DNA of 64,000 bases from Todiramphus chloris collaris (lineage: Eukaryota > Chordata > Aves > Coraciiformes > Alcedinidae): contig JANVCC010000076.1 of the NCBI GenBank assembly GCA_025345505.1, forward strand, positions 8,553,151 through 8,617,150, given 5' to 3'. Positions 13,031 through 25,275 of the stretch are shown here, piece by piece. A program made the position numbers and the translations under genes. Position 1 is the stretch's first letter. The number at the start of each line of letters is the position of its first letter. Below the pieces are notes generated by a model. It was not told where the DNA came from. It made no database searches and was given only the letters and a program-made list of their open reading frames with translations.

Positions 13031-14428
13031 TAAGGATTTGTGAATGTGTGTTTGCTGACTGGTTTGGCTGCTTTCAAGAGATCCGAAATCCAGCTTTATA
13101 AGCAGAAAGTAAATATTTCTATCCTTGTCCTCCCATGTTTGTGTCTCTGTGGACGTGAGCTTTATCTCCTACCCTGTGCTTAATGCCTGTATAAGCTCTT
13201 GGAGACTTATCTTAAAGTGAGCATCAGCACCACCTCCAGAACATAGCTAAATACAGCAGAAGTTGAGTGCCAGCATATGGTTCCTTTCCAAATGTCATGT
13301 TGGTCCTGCTAGAGAAACTGATTATTTTCATAAACTGTGGAGTTAACATTTCAGAGGTGGCATGATTAGGAAAATAAAATAAATGTCCAAATGAAAATGA
13401 AAAGAGTTGGGCCAAATTTTGCAATTACTAAGTAACTCCACTCAATAAATGGAATTATACTGAGCGAGGAATAAATCATGCCAGGATTTGGCTCGGGGTT
13501 CGTTGCTGGCGCCCAGACAATAATAACAGGTAGACTGGGATTGTATGTGAAAAGCCAGGATTGTGCTTTTCCCTGCTGTTACCAAATGTGCAGTGCCTAT
13601 TTTTAATCGAGTACGTCCCCAGCTCACGTATGACGGGCTGAAAGCTCTTGTCACTGGCTGATGCCCCCCACTTCCTACGTCAGCAAACTCATATACGAGG
13701 TCTTGGCCCATCCTCATTGCTCAGCTTGATGTGCTTCCTGCTGCTTATCTCATGGGCTTGACCAGACCAGTGAGACTCTGGAGAGGGTCCCAGTGTTGCT
13801 GAGCCTATTGGACCCTCCTGATCAGGGCCTTCCAAATCTCCTCCTTGCTTGGCACCCCCAAGAGACCTGTGCCTGTGTTTTCTGTGTGCTTTAAGAGATT
13901 CGCAGCCTCAGAGGATCGAGAGCATCCGGTCAGGAGGCAGGCTGAAGAGGAAGGCTGCTGCCATTGCAGTAGTCCCTGGTGCACCATGGGCCAGGGCAGG
14001 ATTCCCTGCAGAAAGCACTGGGGCTGCAAGATCTTCCTGGTTTTGCTGCAAAAACTGTTTGTGCTCCTCTGACAGGGCCTTCAGGCTTCTTTTTTTTTGT
14101 TGTTTTGTTTTAAAATACTGCAGGGCTGCCTTGTCCATCCACCAGCTCTTGAAAGTTCTCTGGGTCCTGACCATCCTTAAGGTTTCTGTGGCCTGAAGCC
14201 TGCAACACGCTGCTGTGTCCTCTGTGAACATCTTAAGACTGTGCTGGACCTGAGGGGGCTTAAGGAAACCCCCGCAGGTCAGACTGCAGTGAGCTGGCTC
14301 CTTCAGGCTCGCTGGGCTCACTGCAGACCAGGAGCTATCTGCCAAGCTCCACCTGAGCTGCTCTGGTTCATTCCCTCCTGTTGTCAGAGCTGTGCAGAAA
14401 GGAGGGCAGGACTGAGGACCTTCGGGGA
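13031..14428. other. intergenic, no gene recognised
   Basis: No gene recognised. The part at about 13440-13740 has moderate GC, CRE-like half sites (TGACG at 13631, TACGTCA at 13676) and no repeat character, so it could be a conserved non-coding element. A T-rich patch lies at 14090-14115. Confidence 0.4.
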
Positions 14429-14429
14429 C

Positions 14430-14577
14430 TATTTTCTCACACCTGCTGTTGTGTCCCTGGACCAGGCTGCCCAGGGCAGTGGTGGAGTCCCCATCCCTGG
14501 AGGGGTTTCAGAGCCCTGCAGATGTGGTGCTGAGGGACAGGGTTTAGTGGCGGGCAATAATTCAGTGATTCTGTAAG
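14430..14577 (+). mobile_element. CR1 LINE 3' end
   Basis: Sense CR1 tail with 'GACCAGGCTGCCCAGGGCAG', 'GTGGTGCTGAGGGACAGGGT' and a terminal ATTCAGTGATTCTGT. An internal deletion has removed most of the usual 'TTGGACTTGATGATC' part. Confidence 0.85.
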
Positions 14578-14579
14578 CA

Positions 14580-16520
14580 GAGCTGAGCCCGCAGGGCCGA
14601 GCACCTCTTCCCACCACTGTACACCCCATCCATCACACAATATTCTCCTCTTTCTTGCTATCACCCCGAAGCAAACAAACTTCATGGAAAGGAGATGAAT
14701 GCCAATGTCAAGCTCCGCTTATTGTTCACACTGCCCACCTGCTTCTCCCAGTCTTCCCCATGCCCATGACTCTGATTTACAGCCCAGCAAATGCTTGTCC
14801 CTGCGAGCCCAGCAGAGAAACATTTTCCAGTTTGGTCTCTCTCTCTCTCTCAGCCTGATGTGTGCTCAAGTGGGACAGCATGTCAGACTCAGCCTCCTTC
14901 TTAGCAGCTTGTAAATACATCACGATTCTCCAAGCAAGTGTTATTTTTACTGCCTCACTCTGCTTGTTGGTGGCCCTGAGCTGAAAGCAGCTCTTGCACC
15001 TGCCTCCCAGACACACACAGGCTCTGGCCAGCAGCTTCCATCATACCTAACGAGGTGGAAGCATCATGTAGGCAGCCTGGGGGAAGGATGGCTTTGCCCT
15101 GGAGAGGCGTGAGGTTTCTTGCCACATCCCCAGCCTCATTTCACGGGTGCCCTGATGCAGCCGCAGCCAGAATCAGGCCTTCCACGTGCATCACCTTGTG
15201 CGTATCAGCGAAAACCTCTGCATCGTGCTCGATGCATTGTGGAGATCTCTCCTTCTACCTCCAACTGCCACAGCATGTAGAAGAATTAATTAGAAATGTT
15301 AGTAAGTAAATATTTCCTGTCACAATGCTGTGGGGGTTTGCTTGGTATTTTCTGGCTGGGAAATTGCCTGTTTATTTTTCCCACTGTGTTGATTTTTTTC
15401 TGTGCCTGGCTTTTGATTAAAACTGGGCAAATCTAATTTTGCCTGCCTGGCAGTGATGCCTCACGGGAGGCACAGCTCCATGGCCTGACACTGCCCTTCT
15501 CTCAGCTGGAGTGGCTGCAGGGGGAGATTTTCAGGGGGGAGATTTTCCTGCAAGCTGCCAGGAGAGGCACTGGCAAGGCGAGGAGGGCAGCAGATCGTGT
15601 TGGGGAGACCCTGAAGGGCAGCAGGAGATGCCCAAGTGACAGCTAAAGCAAAATTTTTAAACCACTCTGCTTCTGTTTCTTTCACCAGAGAGTGAGGCCG
15701 TTTGGGGAGGAGGTCACTTTTGCCTCTTTTCCCCGTCTAACTCCAAGAGCTGCTGTTGATGTCAGAGCCGGGTGTGAAGGCAGAGAGCTGGAAGGGGACG
15801 CACACCCGTGGAGGCAGTGGACTGAGGTAACCTCTCCAATTGCTCCTGCAAATGCGGTTCCACTGCCTCTGTCAGAGCCTTCGGGCTTCAAAAGCCATTG
15901 TTAAGGCTTTTGATTTAGTGCCGCTCTAACAGGAAAGTGCGTTAGGGCTGCCTTGGTGTTGGCAAAAGGCAGGAGGACCAGGCTCCTTTGTGGGAGGTTG
16001 CGTGTGAGCGCAGAAGCTGCCCACGGCCTGTCCCAAGGGTGCTCCTAAGCCATGGGGCCACAGTTAAAGTCCCAGTGCAGACAGCTAAGCCCAGCGTGCC
16101 TCAGCCCTGCCTGCCTTCGGGGATGCTTTAACCTGATTAAAAGTCAGGAAGACCTCTGAGCTTTTGCTGTTGCTCATCTAGCATGGTTAATACAGTCCAG
16201 CCCCAGCTGCTCTCTCTCTGCAGTGCAGCTCAGCTCGCTGGAGATCCTCCAGCAAACACCCTCCAACTTCCACCTTGTCCAACACAGGACACAGACTGTG
16301 GTTACACAAAGTGCTCTGGGTTTATCCACAACTTACAGGCGTGTGTGCTAAACACAAAACCAGTGCATCACGTGCACCAAATGCAAACCCACGGTTTTGT
16401 TTACCCTGGCACAATGTGCCTGTCCTGACTGCAAAACATGTCATCACAGCATAAGGGCTTGGCTTTCGAAGAGTACGACTGTCCTATGTGTGCAATAAAA
16501 GATGGGCTGGACGAGCAGAT
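14580..16520. other. intergenic, no gene recognised
   Basis: Contains a (TC)n microsatellite at about 14836-14851. No gene or repeat family recognised in the rest. Confidence 0.5.
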
Positions 16521-16523
16521 CTG

Positions 16524-16997
16524 TGAGAGAAGTTAGGTGCTGGAGTGTGTCCAGAGAAGGGCAACAAAGCTGGTGAAGTGCCTGGAGCACAGGTTTTATG
16601 AGGAGTGGCTGAGGAAATGGGTTGTTCAGCCTGAAGAAAAGGAGGCTCAGGGAAGACCTTCTCACTCTCAACAGCTCCCTGGAAGGAGGTTGGAGCCAGG
16701 TGGGGTCAGTCTCTGCTCCCAACAAGCAAGTGATAGGATAAGAGGTAACAGACTCAAGTTGTGCCAGGGGAGGTTTAGGTTGGACATGAGGAACAATTTC
16801 TTCCCTGCAAGGGTTGTCAGTGCCTGGCCCAGGCTGCCCAGGGCAGTGGTGGAGTCCCCATCCCTGGAGGGGTTTCAAAGCCCTGCAGATGTGGTGTTCA
16901 GGGACATGGTTTAGTGGTAGACTTTGCAGTGCTGTGTTAATGGTTGGACTCCATGAACTGGAAGCTCTTTTCCAACCAAAATGATTCTATGATTCTA
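16524..16997 (+). mobile_element. CR1 LINE 3' fragment with decayed ORF2 C-terminus
   Basis: Sense CR1 including the end of the reverse-transcriptase ORF. The translated remnants [21 protein letters not shown] and PRAVVESPSLEGF fall in one frame, separated by a stretch where the usual family sequence is lost, so at least two frameshifts are likely. It ends with ATGATTCTATGATTCT. Confidence 0.92.
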
Positions 16998-17535
16998 AGT
17001 TGCAGAGGCTGAGAGCTGCTCCCAGCTCGCCTTTGCTGCTGGGGTGTCGTGCTGCTGGAGCTGGTTCAGCTGGCCCCTGCTGCAGCAAGAGCTGCCATCT
17101 GAATACAAAGCCTCCTTGTCGTCTGGGGCTGCTGAGGCCAGACCAAACTGCAGAGAAAACTGTTGCATCAATATTGACCCGAGCCACACACACAGCTCCA
17201 TGTGCCAGCCAGAAACATGTGCACATGCCCTGCACACAGGTCTCCGTGTGTTTCCATATGTAAATCCATAAAAGCATGTGTGTTCATAAAGCCACGGGCA
17301 AGCTCTGACAAGCCTCACACACTGGCATGCCTCTGCTACCCATGGCATGAAAACCTCTCCATGCAGAGGGATCTGCAGTCTCTGGTGCTGGCCTCCAACC
17401 AAAAGGCCATCAGGATTTCAGAGGCGGGACCTTGTGACACTTTGGTGGCAAACAAGTGTGTGGAAAATTGCCTCTGGTTTCTCAGCATCTGAATATTGTA
17501 TACGCATCCACTAGTTAAGTGGCAATTAGCATAGG
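16998..17535. other. intergenic, no gene recognised
   Basis: Short unique stretch between two sense CR1 copies. Nothing recognised. Confidence 0.45.
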
Positions 17536-17536
17536 A

Positions 17537-17975
17537 TACTATTGACTGGAGCATCTCCGTGCTGAGGAAAGGCTGAGAGCACTGGGGCTGTTCAGCTGGA
17601 GAAGAGAAGACTGAGAGGGGATCTGATCAATGCTGATCAATAGCTGAAGGGTTGGGGGCAAGAGGATGGGGCCAGACTCTTGTCAGAGGTGCCCATCAAC
17701 AGGCCATGGGGCAAAGGGCACAAACTGGAACCCAGGAGGTTTTTTTTCTGAACAGGAGGAAGAAAAGTTCTTTGCTGTGAGGGTGGCAGAGCCTGGCCCA
17801 GGCTGCCCAGAGAGGCTGTGGAATCTCCTTCTCTGGAGGGATTCCAAACCCACCTGGACAATTCAATCCTGGGCCCCCTGCTCTGGGTGACCCTGCTGGA
17901 GCAGGGGGTGCTGGACAAGATGATCTTCAGAGGTCCCTTCCAACTCCTGCCATGCTGGGATTCTGTGACAGGTCT
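17537..17975 (+). mobile_element. CR1 LINE 3' fragment
   Basis: Sense CR1 with 'GGGGCTGTTCAGCTGGAGAA', a GAGAGGGGATCTGATCAATGC block carrying a small local duplication of TGATCAATGC, and a tail 'GGTCCCTTCCAACTCCTGCC'. It belongs to the subfamily also seen antisense at 63325-64000. Confidence 0.92.
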
Positions 17976-20900
17976 TTCCCCTGTCTGCAGCTCTCCGTGC
18001 TGCCATGGCCCCTTCCACCCATCCCCCCAGGGCACTAGTTTGAGGGGTGCACCCACAGCCTGCTCTGGGAAGGCACAAAGGTGCCATGCAGTTGTTCCTC
18101 CTGCTTCTGTTGCTCCCTCTGGGCTGAGAAGGGCTCCCATGCTCCATGGCTTTGCCATGGCCCCAGAAGTGACGGTGAAGCTGCTGAGCTGGGGCAGCTG
18201 CCAGTGTGTACGTGCTGCAGCCCAGGGTGAGCTGATCATCTTACCCTCTTTCACCACGGGCCGAGCTTCATTCCGTGTGCCCTGCAATAGCCCTGGCTCG
18301 CCCTGTGCACACGGCTGGTTACTCATGTCGCTGTAACTCAGCTGGGAGTCCCAGCTCTTGACATTTGACTGTAAATCCTCTGCTGTTGGAGGATTTTTTT
18401 TTCTTACTGTCTTGGCTCCTGGAAGCCTCCGGTCTGGCAAAAAAACTCTGCTTTTGTTTTGCAACGCTTTCCACACTTCCTGCTTATGGGAAGAGAAAGC
18501 TTGAAACTGGGATTCCAGTAGGCGGGCTGGGAAAACAGAGGGGAAATGCATCATCTATTAAAAAATAATAATGACTTTCTAGCAGCTTCATATCAGACAG
18601 AGTCGATTTGGGAACGTGGGGGCCTCACTGCCAGAGTAACACTATGGCTTTTTCCTCACGGTGATGGCTGTTAGTCTGTGGGCTGCGGGGCTGATGGATC
18701 CACTGGTGTTAGTTGAGTGTCAGGAACTATTGGTTGCTTGTTTTGTTTCTTTTTTTTTTAATGCGTGATAATCTTGTCCTTGGGAATATTTTCCTAGGAG
18801 CTCCATCATGAAAATCAAGTGCCACGATATGATTTTTGTTTGTCTGCCTATAATTACTGTTCTAATTCACATGACTTCAGCTATCTTTAGTGCCAGTCAC
18901 GACATAAATTTTATTATCGGTGATATGAAACCTCAGTGTACCTCTTTTTTTTCAGTTAAAGAGTAAGTAGAAGCAGTATCAAGTGCTCTTCCCCAGGAGC
19001 AGAAAATGCACGTGGAAGTCACACAGCCCTGGCAGATCCACCAGCCATGGCAGCATCGCTTAATAGACTGAGTCTGTGGAGTGCTCTGACAGCTGCCCAA
19101 GTCCACAGTTACACAGCAGCTTTAGGAGCTGACCCAAATGTCAGTGAAGATGATGTAACACAGGTCTGGTGTTAAACATGCTACAGCTTGGTCACAACCA
19201 GAAAAATTGTGGATGTTAGTGTGATACAAGAGCAGAACAGCAATAACAGTGCCAAGGGACAAATCTCCAGCTCAACGCGGAAGCAGGCTCCAGGGATTTG
19301 AAACATCCAAGGTGGGAAAATCCTTCTGTCAGATGAAAAACTTTTGCTCACAGATGCTTTGGAAGACATGCCTCAGGCTATCATCAACATTTGCTGCAGT
19401 GGGTGTCAAGCAGGTTTTGAAACAACCCCTTGTATTTACCCAGTTTACAAACCATGCCTCTTTTTATTCCTAATTTTATTCTCGTTAACTGAAAGGCAGA
19501 ACAAACTAAGAACAAACAGCATTTTGGATGCCTTAATCTTTTATACAGAGGTTGACATGGGTTTCAAATCAGGAAGACTGGATGTTACATCTGCTTTTCA
19601 TCCGGGCCGTGATTCCCTGGGCTTTCAGTACAGGCGTGACGTCATTTCTCTGCTCACCTATCTGTGTCCATTCAAAAAAAATAATAAAAATATGGAGGTT
19701 TCAATTCAAAAAGCCTGATCGGAAGGACCCTGGTAGATCATCCAATGGAGCAGAGGAGTGTGAACTCTGGTGCAGAGACCCACCAGCTGCAAATCTCTAT
19801 CAAAAGGAAGACTGTGCGTGGGGTCATTTTGGCAGATACCTGGAGGGGCAAGAGGAGACAGACCAGCCATCTCAGCAGACCGAGATGGCACTGCCATCTT
19901 CCTCTTTTTTAGGCCTAAGTCTGGGATCTGGTGGGGTTGTCCCACTTGAGAAGCATTAATCCGGAGAGCTGAGCTATGACAGCCAGCCCAGGCAACAGTG
20001 AGAGCTCCTGCATTTGGGGTGGACATTGGGCACAGAGACTCGCTCTGCTCCGAGGTGCAATGAGTGGCAAAAATCCCACTGCTGTTGCCAGCTGCAGAAT
20101 GAGCTTTTGGCAGTCGTGCCCTACCACTAACATCCAGCTTCTCTTCTAAGACCACAGGCTCTGGGTTTTTTTCACTCTGCAGCCTCAGCTCACCTCTCCC
20201 TCCCCGTCTGACCATTTAATTGCATATGGGCATTTAGTGATTCAAACCAGTAGCAGGAAATTGGCACTTTCCCTCTGTTAACCCTTAAAGCTCTGGCATG
20301 TCCCTTGCTTCCAGCTCATTGTGAAGTGAATATTTGGAGAGAGACTGAGAGGATCAGATGGGAAAAACAGGTGGCCAGCACCTAGCTCCTGCTATAAATC
20401 ACCTTTTTGTGGTCAGTGCCCTCTGATGGACGCAGCACCCAGAGCCTGGGTTTTCTGGGTCCACATCATGGGGAGGGTAATGGCTGCTGAACCTGGGGAA
20501 CCTTGAGTTTGTATTTTGGCCAGGGCCTTTTTGCTGCTCTCACTGGCAGTGCCCCAAGGGCTAATTATAATCTCCTTATTCTGCTTTGGTTAGGGCCAAT
20601 GATGAAGTGGGGTGAAAACCAAAAATAAGGCACCCTCAGAATAGCCCTCTCCACATCTTCCTGCCTAATGGCATCTCTGAAGGAGACTGCTTGTTCCCCT
20701 CCAGACAAGCTTTCAGAGGCTATTTTAATCCATTTTTAGTTGCAGATAGCATTTATCAGACTAAGAGTGGGCTGGTCGCCAGCTCCTTCAGATCTTTGAC
20801 AGCCCAGAGGGGAAAGTCTCTGAAAAATAACTGAGTGTGCTTCTACTGCATGTTCCCCTGCCCAGGGGATTTGGGGGATGTAATAAGGAAACGTTCAGCT

Positions 20901-21480
20901 GATGGAGCAGAGCCCGGGAACCAGGGCTTTGCTAAAACCAGCAGTTCCCCTGTCATCCACACTTGCTCCCAGGAATCAGAGCTCTTGTTCCTGTCATCAG
21001 CATGGAAGTTTCAGATTCAATTTAGCAATCATCAGGAGGCAAGAAGCAAGGTTGGCAAAAAGGTTAGAGAGCCACTTTATTTCTGAGTCACGGCTTAGAA
21101 CGTGACTCTGGCTAATTGTGTCCAAAACCCCTCGCTGACAGTCATCTCATGGCCACTTGATGGTCTCTGGCGAGTTCAGGATCTCTGCCGAGTTCATAAA
21201 CTGCTCAGAGTTATATTTCAGAAAGTGCCACCCTGAACTCTAATTGGCATTCCCAGGGAAGCAAACATGGAGCAGGCCATGAAGATTAAATTCCCCCTTT
21301 CCCTGAAGACATTTTGGTAACGGGCAGTATCTGGGCAGCTTGCCCTGCTGCTCGGTCCCAGCGATCTGTCTCGGGCTCCGGGGCTGTCACCTTTCACCAG
21401 TTCTAAATCCGTTTTAATATACCTTAGGAATGATATGTGATGTGTGGCCTACTGCCTGATTTCTATGGATGAGGGGGGAC
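17976..21480. other. intergenic, no gene recognised
   Basis: I recognise no gene. The long antisense open frame that covers part of this stretch runs into the CR1 at 17537-17975 and has no protein-like signature. Confidence 0.5.
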
Positions 21481-21483
21481 GGA

Positions 21484-21568
21484 CAAGGGACCTGGCAGTG
21501 CTGGTTTAATGGTTGGACTTGATGCTCTTAAAGGTCTTTTCCAACCAAAACAGTTTAATGATTCTAAA
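21484..21568 (+). mobile_element. CR1 LINE 3' end
   Basis: Very short sense tail with 'GACCTGGCAGTGCTGG', 'AATGGTTGGACTTGATGCTC' and 'TTTTCCAACCAAAACAG', ending near ATGATTCTAAAG. Confidence 0.85.
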
Positions 21569-21789
21569 GAGCCAACAAAAGGGTGGAGGGTAGTATGAGA
21601 GATCTTGGGGCCTGACAGAGATTGACATAGGAGACATTTAGGAAAACATTGCTACATTCACTATGTCTTCGCCAGCATTTTCCAGCGTGACTTTGAAGAC
21701 CACTTGATCCACTCTTGATCTACTGATCTCACTTGTATTCAAAACCAAGCAGCTGAAATGCACAGCTGAAGGAGTTCACAAGCAAGTAC

Positions 21790-21872
21790 TATCACAGAAT
21801 CCCAGCATGGTGGGTGTTGGAAGGGACCTCTGGAGATCATCTTGTCCAACTCCCCTGCTAAAGCACTGTCTG
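21790..21872 (-). mobile_element. CR1 LINE 3' end, antisense
   Basis: Antisense tail beginning 'ATCACAGAATCCCAGCATGG', followed by 'GTTGGAAGGGACCTCTGGAG'. Only about 80 bases remain. Confidence 0.85.
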
Positions 21873-22014
21873 ACTAATGGGGGCATTTAAGGCATTGAAT
21901 TTTTTTAGTGTATTTTACATCTGGAGTTAAAGAAGGTTTGCATCTCTGCACATATAGAAGTGGTGGTGGATGAATTAAAGCCAAGTACTTGTGGGGAAAC
22001 TATTTATGGGCCAC

Positions 22015-22292
22015 ATGAGAAGAGGATAGAACCAGAGGGAATGGCCTCAAGCTGAAACAAGGTAGGTTTAGACTAGACACTAGGAAAAAAATTCTTCACG
22101 GAAAGAGTAGTGAAATATTGGAATGGGCTGCCCAGGGAGGTGGTTGAGTCCCCATCCCTGGATGTGTTTAAACATCGCTTGGATGTGGTGTTGGGGGACA
22201 TGGTCTAGGGGTGAACTTGTAGAGTAGGGCTAATGGTTGGACACAATGATCCCAAGGGTCTTTTCCAACCTGAGTGATTCTGTGATTCTGTG
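22015..22292 (+). mobile_element. CR1 LINE 3' fragment
   Basis: Sense copy of the same subfamily as 1-283, sharing almost every diagnostic block: 'GCTGAAACAAGGTAGGTTTA', 'TGAAATATTGGAATGGGCTG' and 'GGTCTAGGGGTGAACTTGTA'. By eye the two differ at only a small percentage of sites. Confidence 0.92.
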
Positions 22293-22294
22293 GA

Positions 22295-24760
22295 TGAGCT
22301 TTGCCAGAGTTCATCCTTGACTGTATTGTCTCCTGCAGAAGGTCACTGCCACTGTTGTGGTGTTGGGGAAAGGCCGTGAGAAGGAAGGAGGAATCAAGCA
22401 GGGGCTTAAGGAATATATGAAGAGACAACCAGAAATGAGGCTTGAAGACAGGAGACTGATGGAGAATGTCAACTCCTTACACCCACAGGGCTGCAGAGAC
22501 AAAGGGGAGGCCTTACCTGAGCAACCAGAGGAGTGTTGTCTGGGTATCTGGGTGTTGTATTTGGGTTAGTCTGTTTTTTTTGTGAATGTACTTAAGGCTT
22601 GGTTTAGTGTGTTTGGACACTTGCATAAAACCAGGGGCAGAACTTCTCTTAAAAGGCTTGCATCGCAGCCTGGCAAGCCAAGATTCCTCACCATCTTTCC
22701 CCGCAGTTCCCTTGGTAGAAGTCAATTCCCAAGGCAGGGGCAGAACACGGTGTGCACATGTACTGGGGGTGGCATCTGCTTTCCCACCCTCCCCTTCTCT
22801 GTCCTCTTGTACAGGGTGCTCGGACAGAACGCTCTTTTGGATGAGCTTCAAGAGACCTTTTAAGGCTGTAGGGTTTTTCCTTTAGAGCTGCAATCTACTG
22901 GTAAAACTCATCTGAATTATGCAGGCTTTTTACAGTGAAACAGGTTCAAGAATCTCTATTTTTAGTCCAGCTCTAAACAAGTACAAGAATTACTGCCTGC
23001 TCCTCCCGCGTTCCTCAGTGGCCTTGTCCCTCACCAGGGTTGTCAGATTTCTGTGCCAGGTTCAGTGACAGGAACAGGCAGAGAAAACAAGACTATTAGT
23101 CTCAAAGAAACCATAACCCGCTTTTCCAGAGTCACAAAAAGCTGATCAGTTCTCTTGAACTGTCACAACAAGCTGACGTGTCATTAACTAGCAAGTCCAG
23201 GCTGCTCTTGGAAGGTGGTGGCTGAGAAGCACACAGACTTTTAAAAGCTTGTTGACCAGGAGAGAGCATGAGGTAGACATAACCACATACCACTAGAGTA
23301 TCGAGGGGTGGCAGGGGTGTGTGTGCTGTTTACTTCATGGTATATCTGTGCCCGGTAAGTTCCAGATTGTTAAAATGCACATTCCTTGGTGTGAAGAACC
23401 GTACTTGAGAAATCCTTTGCAATCATAACAAGGACTTTAGGTGACCTGTGTGTCTCTGAACCATGGTGGAGTTCCTTACTCCCATGTCTGTTTATATAAA
23501 GCATGTATGCACTCTCCCTCTGGTTTGTATACATGGCATCCAGCCCAGGAAGCTCACGATCTAAGCTTAGCACTAAAGGATGCTGACTGTGGCATGGATG
23601 GGAATGGCTGCAGAGCACCCAGGAGCCCATCCTCATGAAAGACAGTGATTGCCACAAACCAGCTGTGCTGATCCCTACTCGGGTTGCCTCTCCTTGTTTG
23701 ACCCCAGCTCCAACACGTACCCAGCAACCTGCAGCACCCCTAGAGCCAGCTGCCCCACAAAGTGTCCTGTGAAGCAGCAATGGTGGGCTAGACTTCAGAA
23801 AGGATAAGGTTAACTCCATAGCACACACAAGTGCCTCATCCTAACCCACCTGAGCCTCCTCTTCGATGGATGAAGGGAATTCAAGCCCTGCTGCAACTGA
23901 TTGGCCAATGCAGCTTCATTATATACACCCCCTCTGAGAGAAGGTTTCTGTGGGTTCTGCAGAAGCTGTGAAAAATAGCTTCCCCTTCTTAGTACAGGGG
24001 TTGTCCTTGGAGATTCAGGAAATGTGCAGCTATCTTGCAAAGCCAATTCACTACTTGCTTGGCTTCCTGCTGCTGACTTCATGACTGAAGCTGCCCGGGC
24101 TGCTGCTCCACCAGGCAGATCCCTGTGACGAAGGATGGTGGCTTGAGAGGAGGTAAGCCCTGGGTGCTGTATGCTCAGCTTCAGCTGTCTGGATTGTACA
24201 TTGTCATTTGATGTAACTTGAACCCTCATGATCCAAAAAGTTTTGAAGTCCACCGGAGATGCTCTTGAACTAAGTACGATGGGGCCTGTGCAGAGCTTGT
24301 TGTGTGGGGCATGCCCTCCTTTTGCTGAGCTAGGGAGGTTTTAGCACGGGGAGGAAAGTGCATGCGGAGCTTGGTTGCACATGGAGAAAGGTGAAGTGCT
24401 TCTTAAGAGGCTATGGCCATCAGTTGCTTTCCCTTATGTGTATAGTGTGAAAGGGTGTGTGGAGTTGAGGATGTCTTACTCGTGACTGGCAGGGCAGCTT
24501 TGCTTTCTGTCCTCAGAAGGCTGCTGAGAGCCCAGTATGGGCCATGCCCTCCCTTCTGCAGGGGGCCTGCGGAAGCCTTGCCTCCTGCGGCTGTCCTAAG
24601 CCAGCTCTCTTCTTGTGACTCCCTCCACTCCTGCTGGGCTTGTGAGCAGCTCCAAGGGTGTCAAAGGAAGGAACAGATTTTTCTGTCAGCTCCCACAGCC
24701 CAACCCTGGCCTGTGTCTCCCCAGAGAAGGGCTGAAGGGCTGGGAAAGAAGCAGCAACAG
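22295..24760. other. intergenic, no gene recognised
   Basis: No recognised repeat or gene. The open frames are short and overlapping on both strands. Confidence 0.5.
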
Positions 24761-24762
24761 GC

Positions 24763-25275
24763 ACAGAATCATAGAAACAGTTAGGCTGGAAGAGACCTTT
24801 AAGATCATTGAGTTAACTGTTAAGCCAGCACTGCCAAGTCCATCACTAAAGCACATCCCTCAGCACCACATCTACATGGGTTTTAAACCCTTCCAGGGAC
24901 GGGGACTCCACCACTGCCCTGGGCAGCCTGGGCCAGCCCTTGATAACCCTTGCGAGGAAGAAATTGTTCCTTGTGCCCAACCTAAACTTCCCTAGTGCGA
25001 CTTGAGACAGTTTTCTCTCATGCTACTGCTTGTTCCTTGGGAGCAGAAACTGACCCCACCTGGCTTCAACCTCCTTTCAGGAAATTTTTGGGAGCAGAAG
25101 TGTCTCCCCTGAACCTTCTTTCCTAAATAACCCCAGGTTCCTCAGCTGCTCCTCGCAGGACTTGTGCCCTAGACCCTTCCCCACGCTCCAGTCCCTCAGC
25201 ATCCTGCTTGGAGTGAGTAGCCCAAAACTGAACCCAGTATTTGAGGTGTGGCCTCCCTAGTACCCAGTACAGGTG
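24763..25275 (-). mobile_element. CR1 LINE fragment, antisense, about 0.5 kb
   Basis: Antisense CR1 from 'ACAGAATCATAGAAACAGTT' through 'CCCTGGGCAGCCTGGGCCAG' and 'CTTGTTCCTTGGGAGCAGAA' to 'CCAAAACTGAACCCAGTATT' and 'GAGGTGTGGCCTC'. This covers the 3' UTR and the last part of ORF2, with stop codons and frameshifts. Confidence 0.92.

Noticed and set aside
13908..14345. Antisense open frame of 145 codons with a lysine/glutamine-rich middle
   Set aside because: It looks slightly protein-like (SWWMDKAALQYF and similar), but I recognise no family, no splice context and no promoter. Too weak to call even a pseudogene.
17637..18554. Antisense open frame of 305 codons
   Set aside because: A third of it is antisense CR1 and the rest has no protein-like signature or codon bias. 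It is best explained by chance in a GC-rich stretch.
19716..19760. Possible antisense CR1 start (GGAAGGACCCTGGTAGATCAT)
   Set aside because: Only about 40 bases resemble CR1 and the following sequence does not continue the family.
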